DNA from: Oceanihabitans gracilariae
GTDB lineage: Bacteria; Bacteroidota; Bacteroidia; Flavobacteriales; Flavobacteriaceae
Reading direction: 5' to 3'
Length of the DNA stretch: 64,000 nt
NCBI RefSeq assembly: GCF_042684485.1
Contig: NZ_JBHULM010000001.1
Coordinates: 248,001-312,000 of the forward strand
Numbering within the stretch: position 1 is the first letter of the stretch; each line of letters opens with the position of its first letter. The notes under the pieces are model-generated. The model was not told the DNA's origin. It was given only the letters and a program-made list of their open reading frames with translations, and did not search any database. Position numbers and translations under genes: made by a program. Positions 7,359 to 15,973 of this stretch are shown here, one piece after another.

Positions 7359-7736
7359 CTACACTTGAGGAGGATGAAAACAGTCGTTTATTTTGTTAAA
7401 CGAATATAGGTTTTGATACGCTATAGTATGGTGTTTTTTACTGTCTGTTGTTTTAGTAAATACAAACGCCTCGATTGGGTTTGTATAAAAAACGAATACT
7501 TTAAAATCAATAATATTTTCTGGCGTTTTTTGCTCTTTATCTTGTGTTTTTGCAATCTTTTTTAAGTGACATTTACCATTACATTTTAATTCTGGTTTGT
7601 CTTGATTTATACAAAAGGTTTCTATAAAAGTAACAGTATCCATATTGTAATATGCATAGGTTAACGACACCCTTGTACTATTAATTAGTAATAGAATGGT
7701 TAAACTAATTGCGAATATGTATTTGCTAGTTTTCAT
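7359..7736 (-). CDS. Small membrane-anchored Cys-motif protein, partner of the copper receptor
   Basis: 125 residues starting MKTSKYIFAISLTILLLI: a signal anchor followed by an extracytoplasmic part with FCINQDKPELKCNGKCHLKK, three Cys spaced C-x10-C-x3-C. I know this NGKC-type pattern as a recurrent small hypothetical protein beside flavobacterial outer-membrane copper receptors, but have no established function; metal binding is likely. The upstream ATG at 7760 was rejected because the -7 box (7742-7749) lies between it and the chosen start, which would leave an almost leaderless message. The C-terminus ends with a His/Pro-containing HPPQV. Confidence 0.7.
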   Translation of the reverse strand: MKTSKYIFAISLTILLLINSTRVSLTYAYYNMDTVTFIETFCINQDKPELKCNGKCHLKKIAKTQDKEQKTPENIIDFKVFVFYTNPIEAFVFTKTTDSKKHHTIAYQNLYSFNKINDCFHPPQV

Positions 7737-7741
7737 GGATA

Positions 7742-7785
7742 CAAAAATAAGGGATAGCATTTCTTTTAAAGATGATTTTTATCAT
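7742..7785 (-). promoter_or_regulatory. FNR-like site plus -7 box before the copper genes
   Basis: Perfect palindrome ATGAT-TTTT-ATCAT at 7772-7785 (FNR consensus is TTGAT-N4-ATCAA) and, reading on the minus strand, TATTTTTG from 7749 to 7742. First base of the site to first base of the box is 36 bp, the same geometry as the GTAAC sites. The half-site differs, so it may answer to a different CRP/FNR paralogue. Confidence 0.65.
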
Positions 7786-7860
7786 GTTTTGAATTAATTA
7801 GGACTTTTTTATCCATTATTGTTAGTCCCAATGGTAGTATAAGAAATGTCTATAGTTTAA

Positions 7861-7904
7861 GTGACAAATGTTACAAACCTAGCAAAGAGAAAAACGTAAT
7901 TTTA
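7861..7904 (+). promoter_or_regulatory. CRP/FNR-type site plus -7 box before the peroxiredoxin gene
   Basis: GTGAC-AAAT-GTTAC at 7861-7874 and TAATTTTA at 7897-7904, 36 bp apart. The half-sites TGAC and GTTA bridge the TGAC/GTCA and TAAC/GTTA versions of the motif. Confidence 0.72.
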
Positions 7905-7933
7905 TACTATTAATAATTAAAAACAATACCACT

Positions 7934-8656
7934 ATGAATACTTTAGAAAATACAGAACAAGAAAAATTATCATTACCAAGAATTGGAGACAAGGCACCAG
8001 AATTTACAGCAACAACAACGCAAGGTGAAATTAATTTTCCTTCCGATTATAAAGGAAAATGGTCTATATTATTTAGTCATCCAGCAGATTTTACTCCTGT
8101 TTGTACTTCAGAGTTTATGACGTTTGCACATTTAGAAGAAAAATTTGAAAAAGCAAATTGCAGCCTAATAGGATTGTCCATTGATGGTCTATACAGCCAC
8201 ATTGCTTGGTTAAGAACTATTAAAGACAAAATTGAATTTAATGGCATGAAAGACATTGAAGTTAAGTTTCCTTTAATTGAAGATATCTCTATGGAAATTG
8301 CTACAAAATATGGTATGATTCAACCAGGAGAAAGTAAAACACAAGCCGTTAGAGCAGTCTTTTTTGTAGATCCAAAAGGAATAGTAAGAGCTTTAATTTA
8401 TTATCCTTTAAGTTTAGGTCGTAATTTTGATGAATTGTACAGAGCTTTAATTGCGATGCAAACATCCGATAAATTCAACGTTGCAACACCTGCCGATTGG
8501 AATCCTGGTGATGATGTAATTGTATCTCCTGCAGGATCTTGTGGTGTTGCAGAAGAAAGAATGACTTCTGCAGATGAGCTAGATTGTAAAGATTGGTTCT
8601 TCTGTACTAAAAAACTAGATAAAGATGTTGTTTTAGATACTATCTTAAAAAAGTAA
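7934..8656 (+). CDS. Peroxiredoxin (AhpC/Prx6-like)
   Basis: Cytosolic thiol peroxidase of 240 residues. The peroxidatic site is ADFTPVCTSEF with Cys57; the conserved Arg and the DPKGIVRALIYYPLSLGRN segment follow, and the long C-terminal extension of Prx6-type proteins (about 165-240) carries SCGVAEERM and a further C/W-rich stretch (DCKDWFFCTKKL), so a resolving Cys is possible. It reduces peroxides and possibly persulfide-type oxidants. Monocistronic: own CRP/FNR-type promoter and terminator. Confidence 0.92.
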   Translation: MNTLENTEQEKLSLPRIGDKAPEFTATTTQGEINFPSDYKGKWSILFSHPADFTPVCTSEFMTFAHLEEKFEKANCSLIGLSIDGLYSHIAWLRTIKDKIEFNGMKDIEVKFPLIEDISMEIATKYGMIQPGESKTQAVRAVFFVDPKGIVRALIYYPLSLGRNFDELYRALIAMQTSDKFNVATPADWNPGDDVIVSPAGSCGVAEERMTSADELDCKDWFFCTKKLDKDVVLDTILKK

Positions 8657-8672
8657 AATAATAAGAAAAATA

Positions 8673-8698
8673 AAAAGTCTCGAAAGAGGCTTTTTTTG
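8673..8698 (+). terminator. Terminator after the peroxiredoxin gene
   Basis: AAAAAGTCTC / GAGGCTTTTT stem with a GAAA tetraloop and a T run. Confidence 0.8.
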
Positions 8699-8741
8699 TA
8701 ATAAAAGTTACATAGTATTTTCTAGGTGCTTTGTATTTTTA
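8698..8741 (+). promoter_or_regulatory. CRP/FNR-type site plus -7 box before cydAB
   Basis: GTAAT-AAAA-GTTAC at 8698-8711 (one mismatch) and TATTTTTA at 8734-8741, 36 bp apart. Control of cytochrome bd by an FNR-type factor fits known practice in other bacteria. Confidence 0.72.
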
Positions 8742-8760
8742 CCATCTAAAAACTAAGAAT

Positions 8761-10092
8761 ATGGAAGACATGCTCTTTTATGATAGAATGCAGTTTGCAT
8801 TTACTATCACATTTCATTATTTATTTCCGCAATTAACTATGGGATTATCTTTAATGATAGTCTATTTTAAAGGGAAGTTCCTTTACTCCAAATTAGAAAA
8901 ATATAACGATGCAGCAAAGTTCTGGATGAAGATTTTTGCTCTCAATTTTGCCATGGGTGTGGTTACAGGAATTCCAATGGAATTTCAATTTGGTACTAAT
9001 TGGGCAAAGTTTTCTGAACTTACAGGAGGTATTATTGGTCAAACATTAGCCATGGAAGGAATGTTTTCCTTCTTTTTAGAGTCGTCCTTTTTAGGACTCT
9101 TTTTATTTGGTGAAAAACTCTTAGGACATAAACTGCATTTTCTCACAGGTTTTCTCGTCTTTTTAGGCTCTTGGGCAAGTGGTTATTTAATTATAGCAAC
9201 ACACTCTTGGATGCAGTATCCTGTAGGTTATGAGATTTTAGAAAACGGAAAGTTTGTATTAAATAATTTTGGCGCTTTATTTTCAAACCCTTGGTTATTA
9301 CCTTCATATTTACACAATCAAGCTGCTTCTATTGTTACCTCTTCCTTTGTAGTTGCTGCTATTGGAGCCTTTTATTTATTAAATAACAAACACAATGAAT
9401 TTGGTAAACTATTTGTAAAAACAGGAGTGGTCTTCGGATTAATTTCTAGTTTATTAGTTGCTTTTCCAACAGGAGACTTAGCAGCTAAAAACGTAGTAAA
9501 ACATCAGCCAGCAACTTTTGCAGCTATGGAAGGGATTTTTGAAACCGAAGAAGGAGGCTCAGAAATTGTACTTATTGGGCAACCAAATATGCTAGAGAAA
9601 AAATTAGATAATAAAGTTGCAGTACCTAATATATTAAGTTTTTTAACCTATCAAAAATGGGATGCGCAAATAAAAGGATTAAATGAATTTGATGAAAGTG
9701 TGCATCCTACCAATGTTCCTGGTTTGTATTATGCCTATCATATTATGGTTGGTTTAGGTACTATTTTTATAGGCTTAATGCTATTGGCTTCTGTACAGTT
9801 ATTTAGAAAAAAACTCTTTAAAACAAAATGGATTTTATGGTCGCTCATGTTTATGTTACCATTTCCTTACATCGCAAATACAACAGGTTGGTACACTGCA
9901 GAATTAGGAAGACAGCCTTGGCTAGTTTACAACTTACTACGTACTGCAGATGGTGCATCACCAACAGTATCTTCTGGTAATACCTTGTTTACACTATTAG
10001 GTTTTATAGGCTTATACTTATTGTTAGGATTACTATTTTTAATGCTAGCAGGAAAAATTATTAATAAAGGTCCACAACTAAATCAACACTAA
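8761..10092 (+). CDS. cydA: Cytochrome bd quinol oxidase subunit I
   Basis: Inner-membrane quinol:oxygen oxidoreductase subunit carrying hemes b558, b595 and d; 443 residues from the chosen ATG, so it has the short Q-loop form. Visible: FAFTITFHYLFPQLTMG near the N-terminus with the heme His, the quinol-site motif GRQPW (in AELGRQPWLVYNLL), and about nine membrane segments. An in-frame TTG 30 bp earlier was rejected because it would overlap the -7 box at 8734-8741. With cydB 2 bp later it forms the high-affinity, sulfide-tolerant terminal oxidase, which suits a cell oxidising sulfide through SQR at low oxygen. Confidence 0.97.
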   Translation: MEDMLFYDRMQFAFTITFHYLFPQLTMGLSLMIVYFKGKFLYSKLEKYNDAAKFWMKIFALNFAMGVVTGIPMEFQFGTNWAKFSELTGGIIGQTLAMEGMFSFFLESSFLGLFLFGEKLLGHKLHFLTGFLVFLGSWASGYLIIATHSWMQYPVGYEILENGKFVLNNFGALFSNPWLLPSYLHNQAASIVTSSFVVAAIGAFYLLNNKHNEFGKLFVKTGVVFGLISSLLVAFPTGDLAAKNVVKHQPATFAAMEGIFETEEGGSEIVLIGQPNMLEKKLDNKVAVPNILSFLTYQKWDAQIKGLNEFDESVHPTNVPGLYYAYHIMVGLGTIFIGLMLLASVQLFRKKLFKTKWILWSLMFMLPFPYIANTTGWYTAELGRQPWLVYNLLRTADGASPTVSSGNTLFTLLGFIGLYLLLGLLFLMLAGKIINKGPQLNQH

Positions 10093-10094
10093 TT

Positions 10095-11171
10095 ATGGAA
10101 TTATTTTGGTATATCGTTTTAATGACAATGTTAGCTGTTTATGTAATTTTAGATGGTTATGATTTTGGTGCAGGAATTATTCATTTATTCTTTGCTAAAA
10201 AAGAAAAAGATAAAAAAGCAATCACCAATGCTATTGGTCCTTTTTGGGATGCTAATGAAGTTTGGCTAATTGCTGCAGGAGGTGTTTTGTTTTTTGCATT
10301 TCCTACTTTATATGCTTCTTCTTTTAGTGGCTTTTATTTACCCTTAATAATGATTCTTTGGTTGCTTATTTTTAGAGCTATTGGCTTAGAGTTAAGAGGA
10401 CAAATTCATAATAGTATTTGGCAATCTATTTGGGATAAAGCCTTTGGTATTTCTAGTTTACTTTTAGCATTGTTTTTTGGTGTGGCTTTAGGTAATGTTG
10501 TTAGAGGTGTGAATTTAGGAGGAGTAGTTAATGGTGTTTCCACTCATGAAGCACATTATTTCTTTTTGCCACTTTGGAACCCAACCTTGAGTCCGCAAGC
10601 AGAACAATTAGGAATCATAGATTGGTTTACCTTATTATTAGGAATTATTGGTGTAGTAGCCTTAACGATTCATGGTGCAAATTGGATTATTTTTAAAACC
10701 AATTCCGATTTAAATGAAAAATTAAAACGCGTTGTTTTCAGTTTAAATATTGTTTTGTTAGCTTTAGTAGTTATTTCTCTTTTGGTTTGGCACATTATTG
10801 AACCACAACCATTTCATAATTTTTTAAATACACCATGGTTATGGATTTTTCCAATCATTACATTTACAGGTATTTTTGGCTTGTTTAAAGTGAAAACCTT
10901 TAAAAAACACGGTTTAGGCTTTTTATTTTCTTCCTTGTTTTTATTTGGAGGATTAACCTCTACAGTAGCTTCTATTTTTCCAAAATTATTGCCTTCAACA
11001 AACGCTATAAATCCAGATTTAACGGTTTATAATGTGGCAGCACATGAATATGGCTTATCGGTTGGTGTTTATTGGTTTGCTATTGCAGTAGTTTTAGTAG
11101 CTGCTTATATGGTAATTCAATATCGTGTTTTTAAAGGAAAAATGGATGATGTTGGTTATGGCGAACATTAA
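10095..11171 (+). CDS. cydB: Cytochrome bd quinol oxidase subunit II
   Basis: 358-residue integral membrane partner of CydA. Characteristic N-terminal stretch VILDGYDFGAGI, then GPFWDANEVWLIAAGG and several Trp-rich helices. Begins 2 bp after cydA and is followed after 15 bp by a small membrane protein gene. Length is normal for CydB. Confidence 0.97.
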   Translation: MELFWYIVLMTMLAVYVILDGYDFGAGIIHLFFAKKEKDKKAITNAIGPFWDANEVWLIAAGGVLFFAFPTLYASSFSGFYLPLIMILWLLIFRAIGLELRGQIHNSIWQSIWDKAFGISSLLLALFFGVALGNVVRGVNLGGVVNGVSTHEAHYFFLPLWNPTLSPQAEQLGIIDWFTLLLGIIGVVALTIHGANWIIFKTNSDLNEKLKRVVFSLNIVLLALVVISLLVWHIIEPQPFHNFLNTPWLWIFPIITFTGIFGLFKVKTFKKHGLGFLFSSLFLFGGLTSTVASIFPKLLPSTNAINPDLTVYNVAAHEYGLSVGVYWFAIAVVLVAAYMVIQYRVFKGKMDDVGYGEH

Positions 11172-11186
11172 TTAAATAGTATAATT

Positions 11187-11489
11187 ATGACAGGAACATT
11201 AATTTCTTTAATTAGTATTTTCATAGGAATCTTTGCCGCAAACCTATTTGCTTATTTTAATAAAAAATACACTTTCGGGTTTACAGGAAACACATTAACA
11301 GGTGTATTTGGAAGCATTTTTTTAATAAAATCTTTTGGTAGGTTGGGTTTTGATCCTTGGTCTATAATGCAAGATGGAACCTTTCACAGTGCATTATTTA
11401 TAATTAATTGTCTAGTCTCTATTTTAGGAGGTATATTAGGACTTATTGTAGTTAAATTTATTACACACAAATTAAAGTACACTACTTAA
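11187..11489 (+). CDS. Small membrane protein of the cydAB operon
   Basis: 100 residues with three hydrophobic segments (about 3-22, 30-50, 65-90) separated by short polar loops; Gly-rich last segment (SILGGILGLIVVKF). No CydX or CydS motif is visible and it is too long for those, and I do not recognise a family. Being third in the cydAB operon with a terminator directly after it, an accessory or assembly role for the oxidase is possible but unproven. Confidence 0.7.
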   Translation: MTGTLISLISIFIGIFAANLFAYFNKKYTFGFTGNTLTGVFGSIFLIKSFGRLGFDPWSIMQDGTFHSALFIINCLVSILGGILGLIVVKFITHKLKYTT

Positions 11490-11499
11490 CGAATGAATT

Positions 11500-11537
11500 A
11501 AAAAATAATCAAACAGTATTTTGTTTGATTATTTTTT
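11500..11537 (+). terminator. Terminator after the cydAB operon
   Basis: Long stem AATAATCAAACA / TGTTTGATTATT flanked by A and T runs. Confidence 0.88.
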
Positions 11538-11538
11538 G

Positions 11539-11562
11539 TAAATTTATTAACCAAATGGTTAA
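11539..11562 (+). promoter_or_regulatory. Promoter and probable TetR operator
   Basis: A -7 box TAAATTTA (11539-11546) is followed immediately by the perfect palindrome TTAACCA-AA-TGGTTAA (11547-11562), which overlaps a second one (ATGGTT-A-AACCAT). A palindrome over the transcription start, directly before a TetR gene, is the usual layout of an autorepressor operator. Confidence 0.7.
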
Positions 11563-11577
11563 ACCATATAGTTGATT

Positions 11578-12192
11578 ATGAAAAAAGCAAAAGACGAAAA
11601 TACCGAAGAGCAAATTTTAGATGCAGCCAAAAGCATCTTTCAATCTAAAGGAATGAATGGAGCACGTATGCAAGAAATTGCCGATAAAGCAGGTATTAAC
11701 AAGGCAATGCTTCACTATTATTACAGAAGTAAACAGTTGTTGTTTGAAGCTGTTTTTAAAAATGCATTTTCATTATTAGCACCTCAGTTAAATGCTATTT
11801 TAAATGATGATTCTACTATTGAAGAAAAGGTGAAAAATTTCACTTCAAACTATATAACATTCATTGTTAAACATCCTTATTTGCCAAATTTTATCATACA
11901 AGAATTAAATAGAAATCCAGATTTTATTTTAAAAATAAAGGATAATCCAAGCTTTCCAAACCTGGATAAATTTAAAAAACAGGTAGATGAAGAAGTAAAA
12001 AAAGGTAGTATCAGACCAATTTCTGCCGAACAATTGTTTATCCATATTATGGCTTTAAATATTTTTCCTTTTGTAGCAAAACCATTAATCATGGCTTTTA
12101 CAAATACAGATGATAAAGCTTTCAAACAAATAATAGAAGATCGTAAAACCGAAGTAGCTAATTTTATTATCAGCTCCATAAAGAACATTTAA
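11578..12192 (+). CDS. TetR/AcrR-family repressor of the ABC exporter operon
   Basis: 204 residues. N-terminal helix-turn-helix (about 10-55): EQILDAAKSIFQSKGMNGARMQEIADKAGINKAMLHYYYRSKQ-type sequence with the typical YYYR recognition helix end. C-terminal ligand domain without a recognised effector pocket. Start taken at the ATG of 11578 rather than the TTG two codons earlier. Directly followed (1 bp) by tolC-, hlyD- and ABC-exporter genes, the order seen in E. coli cecR-ybhGFSR; it probably represses itself and the pump through the palindrome at 11547-11562. Confidence 0.92.
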   Translation: MKKAKDENTEEQILDAAKSIFQSKGMNGARMQEIADKAGINKAMLHYYYRSKQLLFEAVFKNAFSLLAPQLNAILNDDSTIEEKVKNFTSNYITFIVKHPYLPNFIIQELNRNPDFILKIKDNPSFPNLDKFKKQVDEEVKKGSIRPISAEQLFIHIMALNIFPFVAKPLIMAFTNTDDKAFKQIIEDRKTEVANFIISSIKNI

Positions 12193-12193
12193 A

Positions 12194-13444
12194 ATGAAAC
12201 ATGTATTCATCATTTTTATCATCTTATTTACAGTATCAAGTACAGCGCAACAAAGCATTACTTTGCAAGAATGTTACCAATTAGTAAATCAAAATTATCC
12301 GTTGGCAAAACAAAAGCAATTGTATGATGCACAAACTAAATTAGATTATCAAGTAATTTCAAAGGCTAAATTACCGCAATTTAGTTTGGATGCTAAAGCT
12401 AGCTATCAATCCGATGTCATTGAAATTCCTATTCCAAATGTAAATATAGATCCTTTAAATAAAGATCAATATCGAGCAACTCTTTCTGTTAATCAACTTA
12501 TTTACAATGGAGGTGCAACAGACGCTTCATTACAATTAAAAGCTACGCAGTTAAAAACAAAACAAAAACAAGTAGAGGTTAGTTTGTATCCACTAAAACA
12601 ACAAATTAACCAACTCTATTTTTCGGTTTTATTGTCGCAGGAAAGGCATCTATTATTAGAAGCAAAACAAACGCAGTTACAAGCAAAATGGAAAGAAGTG
12701 CAATCCGGAATTAAATATGGTGTGATTTTACCAACTTCTGATAAAATTTTAGAAGCCGAATTATTAAAAATTAACCAACAGTTTCAAGAATTAGAAAATA
12801 ATAGAATAACACTAATTCAAACACTTTCTAGTTTAATAAGTCAGCCAATAACGACAACTACTTTATTTCAAAATCCACTAATAGAAACAAATATAGAAAC
12901 AGAATTAAGTAGACCTGAATTAGATTTATTTCAGCTTAAAAAAGAAGAAATTGAAAATTCTGAAAGTGTATTGTCAAAGAAAAATGCACCAAAGTTTCTA
13001 GGTTTTGCTACAGGTGGTTATGGTAATCCAGGATTGAATATGTTAGATAATTCATTTCAAACATTTTATACGGTTGGTGTTACATTTCATTGGAATGTTT
13101 TCGATTGGAATGCTAATAAAAAACAACGTGAATCCCTTATTATCAATAAAGATATTATAAATACAGAAACCGAAATATTTAAATTAAATACCAATATAGA
13201 ACTAAATAATCACGAAAAAGAAATTGCTAAAATGGAAGCTTTCATTAGTTCCGATTTAGAAATAATCAACCTAAGAAAAGAAGTTTTAAAATCGGCAGAG
13301 GCGCAACTTAAAAATGGTGTAATTATGTCTTCCGCATATATTACTGAATTAACCAATTTATATGAAGATGAAAATACGTTGGTAATGCATAAAATTCAAT
13401 TACAACTAGCAAAAGCAAATTATAATAGTATTAAAGGACAATAA
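12194..13444 (+). CDS. TolC-family outer-membrane efflux protein
   Basis: 416 residues with a signal peptide (ends near TVSSTAQQ). Two long coiled-coil/beta repeats typical of OEP proteins: QLKATQLKTKQKQ at about 113-125 and the matching LKSAEAQLKNGVIMSSAYITEL motif near 375. Outer-membrane exit duct for the ABC exporter encoded downstream. Second gene of the TetR operon, 1 bp after tetR and 5 bp before the adaptor gene. Confidence 0.9.
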   Translation: MKHVFIIFIILFTVSSTAQQSITLQECYQLVNQNYPLAKQKQLYDAQTKLDYQVISKAKLPQFSLDAKASYQSDVIEIPIPNVNIDPLNKDQYRATLSVNQLIYNGGATDASLQLKATQLKTKQKQVEVSLYPLKQQINQLYFSVLLSQERHLLLEAKQTQLQAKWKEVQSGIKYGVILPTSDKILEAELLKINQQFQELENNRITLIQTLSSLISQPITTTTLFQNPLIETNIETELSRPELDLFQLKKEEIENSESVLSKKNAPKFLGFATGGYGNPGLNMLDNSFQTFYTVGVTFHWNVFDWNANKKQRESLIINKDIINTETEIFKLNTNIELNNHEKEIAKMEAFISSDLEIINLRKEVLKSAEAQLKNGVIMSSAYITELTNLYEDENTLVMHKIQLQLAKANYNSIKGQ

Positions 13445-13449
13445 AAAAG

Positions 13450-14343
13450 ATGAAAAAATATAACTATATATTAGGACTAAGCATTATTGCTTTCACTTTA
13501 TTTTCCTGTGGAAACGATAATGAAAAAGCAGATGGTTACGGAAACTTTGAAGCTACAGAAGTTACCATCTCTGCAGAAAATAACGGAAAACTTATGCAGT
13601 TTAATGTGCATGAAGGTGACGTACTTAAAAAAGAACAGTTTGTAGGTTATATCGATACCATTCCGTTGGCCTTAAAACGGGAGCAATTAGAGGTTTCTAA
13701 AGCTGTGATTCGTTCAAAATCTAAGGGCGTTTTGTCTCAGATAGCTGTTTTAAATTCAAAGTTAAAAACAGCTAACACCAATAAAACAAGAGTGGTAAAC
13801 TTAATAAGAGATAACGCAGGAACACAAAAACAATTAGATGATATTTCTGGTGAAATTGAGGTGATTAAAAATCAAATTCGAAGCGTAGAAATTCAAAATG
13901 CACCTGTGGTTAATGAATTAAAATCTATTGATGTACAGGTAAAACAAATTTTAGATCAAATAGAAAAAAGTAAAATCGTAAATCCTATAAACGGAACCGT
14001 TTTAACCAAATACGCAGAACCTAATGAAATTACTGCTTTTGGAAAACCATTGTATAAAATTGCCGATTTAAATACCATGCAATTACGCGTTTACATTAGC
14101 GAAACACAATTAGCCAATATTAAAATTGGACAAGAAGTGACTGTGAAAATTGATGATGAAGATGCTATGAAATCCTATCAAGGAACGGTTCGTTGGATTG
14201 CTTCCGAAGCAGAGTTTACACCAAAAATAATTCAAACCAAAGAAGAACGTGTTGCCTTAGTGTATGCTATAAAAGTAGATGTTAAAAATGATGGAAGCCT
14301 AAAAATAGGAATGCCTGCAGAAATATGGATAAGTAAAGAATAA
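13450..14343 (+). CDS. HlyD/YbhG-type periplasmic adaptor lipoprotein
   Basis: 297 residues with lipobox LFSC (Cys20). Contains the lipoyl/barrel-sandwich halves (GYGNFEATEVTISAENNGKL and SKIVNPINGTVLTKYA), an alpha-hairpin between them (about 80-165) and a C-terminal beta barrel. Links the ABC exporter in the inner membrane to the TolC protein. Its stop overlaps the start of the first ATPase gene (TAATG). Confidence 0.9.
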   Translation: MKKYNYILGLSIIAFTLFSCGNDNEKADGYGNFEATEVTISAENNGKLMQFNVHEGDVLKKEQFVGYIDTIPLALKREQLEVSKAVIRSKSKGVLSQIAVLNSKLKTANTNKTRVVNLIRDNAGTQKQLDDISGEIEVIKNQIRSVEIQNAPVVNELKSIDVQVKQILDQIEKSKIVNPINGTVLTKYAEPNEITAFGKPLYKIADLNTMQLRVYISETQLANIKIGQEVTVKIDDEDAMKSYQGTVRWIASEAEFTPKIIQTKEERVALVYAIKVDVKNDGSLKIGMPAEIWISKE

Positions 14344-15245
14344 TGAGTATAACTGTTTCTAACATATCAAAATCGTATAAAAAGGTACAAGCCTTACAAA
14401 ACATTTCTTTTGAAGTAAAAGAAGGAGAACTTTTTGGACTTATTGGTCCTGATGGTGCAGGAAAAACAACGCTTTTTAGAATTTTAACAACGCTCTTAAT
14501 TGCTAACGAAGGCTTTGCAACAGTTGCCAATTTTGATGTGGTTGCAGATTATAAAAAGATAAGAAATAGTGTAGGGTATATGCCTGGGAAATTTTCGCTG
14601 TATCAAGATTTAACGGTGGAAGAAAATTTAAATTTTTTTGCTACCATTTTCGGAACAACCATTAAGGAAAACTACGATTTAATAAAAGATATTTATGTGC
14701 AAATAGAACCTTTTAAAGATCGACGTGCAGGAAAATTATCTGGAGGAATGAAGCAAAAGTTGGCTTTATGTTGTGCATTAATTCATAAACCCAAAGTGCT
14801 TTTTTTAGATGAGCCAACTACAGGAGTAGATCCCGTTTCTAGAAAAGAGTTTTGGGAAATGTTGAAGCGTCTGCAGCAAAAAGGTATTACCATTTTGGTT
14901 TCTACACCTTATATGGATGAAGCTGCTTTGTGTGATAGAATTGCATTAATTCAAAACGGGAAAATTTTACAGATGGATACACCTCAAGCTATTGTAAAAC
15001 ATTATCCAAAGCAAATTTATAATGTACGTGCAAATAACACCTATCAATTACTTAATAATTTAAAAGCGTATACGTACAACCATAGTGTGTATCCTTTTGG
15101 TGAGTTTGTGCATTATACAGATAGTAGAGTAGATTTTAATCCTTCAGATTTATACAAATATTTAGAATCTAAAAATCTAAGGAATATAGAAATAGAAAAA
15201 ACAGAACCAACCATTGAGGATACTTTTATGGAATTAGCTAAATAA
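14343..15245 (+). CDS. ABC exporter ATPase, YbhF N-half type
   Basis: 300 residues. Walker A GPDGAGKTT (the D in place of N is typical of the YbhF N-terminal domain), signature LSGGMKQKLALCCALI, Walker B VLFLDEPTTGVDP. C-terminal extension of about 75 residues. In E. coli this domain and the next gene's product are fused in a single YbhF protein; here they are two genes overlapping by 1 bp. Together they drive the paired permeases downstream. Confidence 0.92.
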   Translation: MSITVSNISKSYKKVQALQNISFEVKEGELFGLIGPDGAGKTTLFRILTTLLIANEGFATVANFDVVADYKKIRNSVGYMPGKFSLYQDLTVEENLNFFATIFGTTIKENYDLIKDIYVQIEPFKDRRAGKLSGGMKQKLALCCALIHKPKVLFLDEPTTGVDPVSRKEFWEMLKRLQQKGITILVSTPYMDEAALCDRIALIQNGKILQMDTPQAIVKHYPKQIYNVRANNTYQLLNNLKAYTYNHSVYPFGEFVHYTDSRVDFNPSDLYKYLESKNLRNIEIEKTEPTIEDTFMELAK

Positions 15246-15973
15246 TGAAAAACCAAAACGTCATAGAAGCACAAAACCTAACCAAAATATTTGGCGATTT
15301 TACAGCAGTAAATGCCATCTCTTTTGAAGTTAAAAAAGGAGAAATATTTGGATTTCTAGGAGCAAATGGAGCAGGAAAAACAACAGCTATGAAAATGCTG
15401 ATAGGAATTTCTAAACCAAGCTCTGGAGCAGCTAAAGTAGCAGGATTTGATGTGTTTACCAATGCCGAAGATATCAAGAAAAACATTGGTTATATGAGTC
15501 AGAAATTTGCTTTATATGACGATTTAACGGTTAAGGAAAACATTACCTTTTTTGGTGGAATTTACGGCTTGTCGCGAAAGCAAATCAGAGAAAAATCGGC
15601 ACTTTTAATAAAAGAGTTAAAACTAGAAAAGGTAGCTACTAAATTAGTAGGTTCTTTACCATTAGGTTGGAAACAAAAACTATCCTTTTCGGTATCCTTA
15701 ATTCACGATCCAAAAATTGTGTTTTTAGATGAACCAACTGGAGGAGTAGATCCTATTACTAGACGACAATTTTGGGAAATGATATACAAAGCAGCCCATC
15801 AAGGAACAACCGTTTTTGTAACCACACACTATATGGATGAAGCCGAATATTGCGACCGTGTCTCCATTATGGTAAACGGAAAAATAGAAGCTTTAGATAC
15901 TCCAAAAAAATTGAAAGAACAGTTTCAAGTAACTAATATGAATGATGTGTTTTTAAAACTGGCAAGAGGATGA
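15245..15973 (+). CDS. ABC exporter ATPase, YbhF C-half type
   Basis: 242 residues. Walker A GANGAGKTT; the signature is the degenerate SLPLGWKQKLSF instead of LSGGQ, as in the C-terminal half of YbhF, so the pair probably has one consensus and one non-consensus ATP site. Walker B IVFLDEPTGGVDP. Overlaps the preceding gene by 1 bp and the following permease gene by 4 bp (ATGA). Confidence 0.92.
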   Translation: MKNQNVIEAQNLTKIFGDFTAVNAISFEVKKGEIFGFLGANGAGKTTAMKMLIGISKPSSGAAKVAGFDVFTNAEDIKKNIGYMSQKFALYDDLTVKENITFFGGIYGLSRKQIREKSALLIKELKLEKVATKLVGSLPLGWKQKLSFSVSLIHDPKIVFLDEPTGGVDPITRRQFWEMIYKAAHQGTTVFVTTHYMDEAEYCDRVSIMVNGKIEALDTPKKLKEQFQVTNMNDVFLKLARG

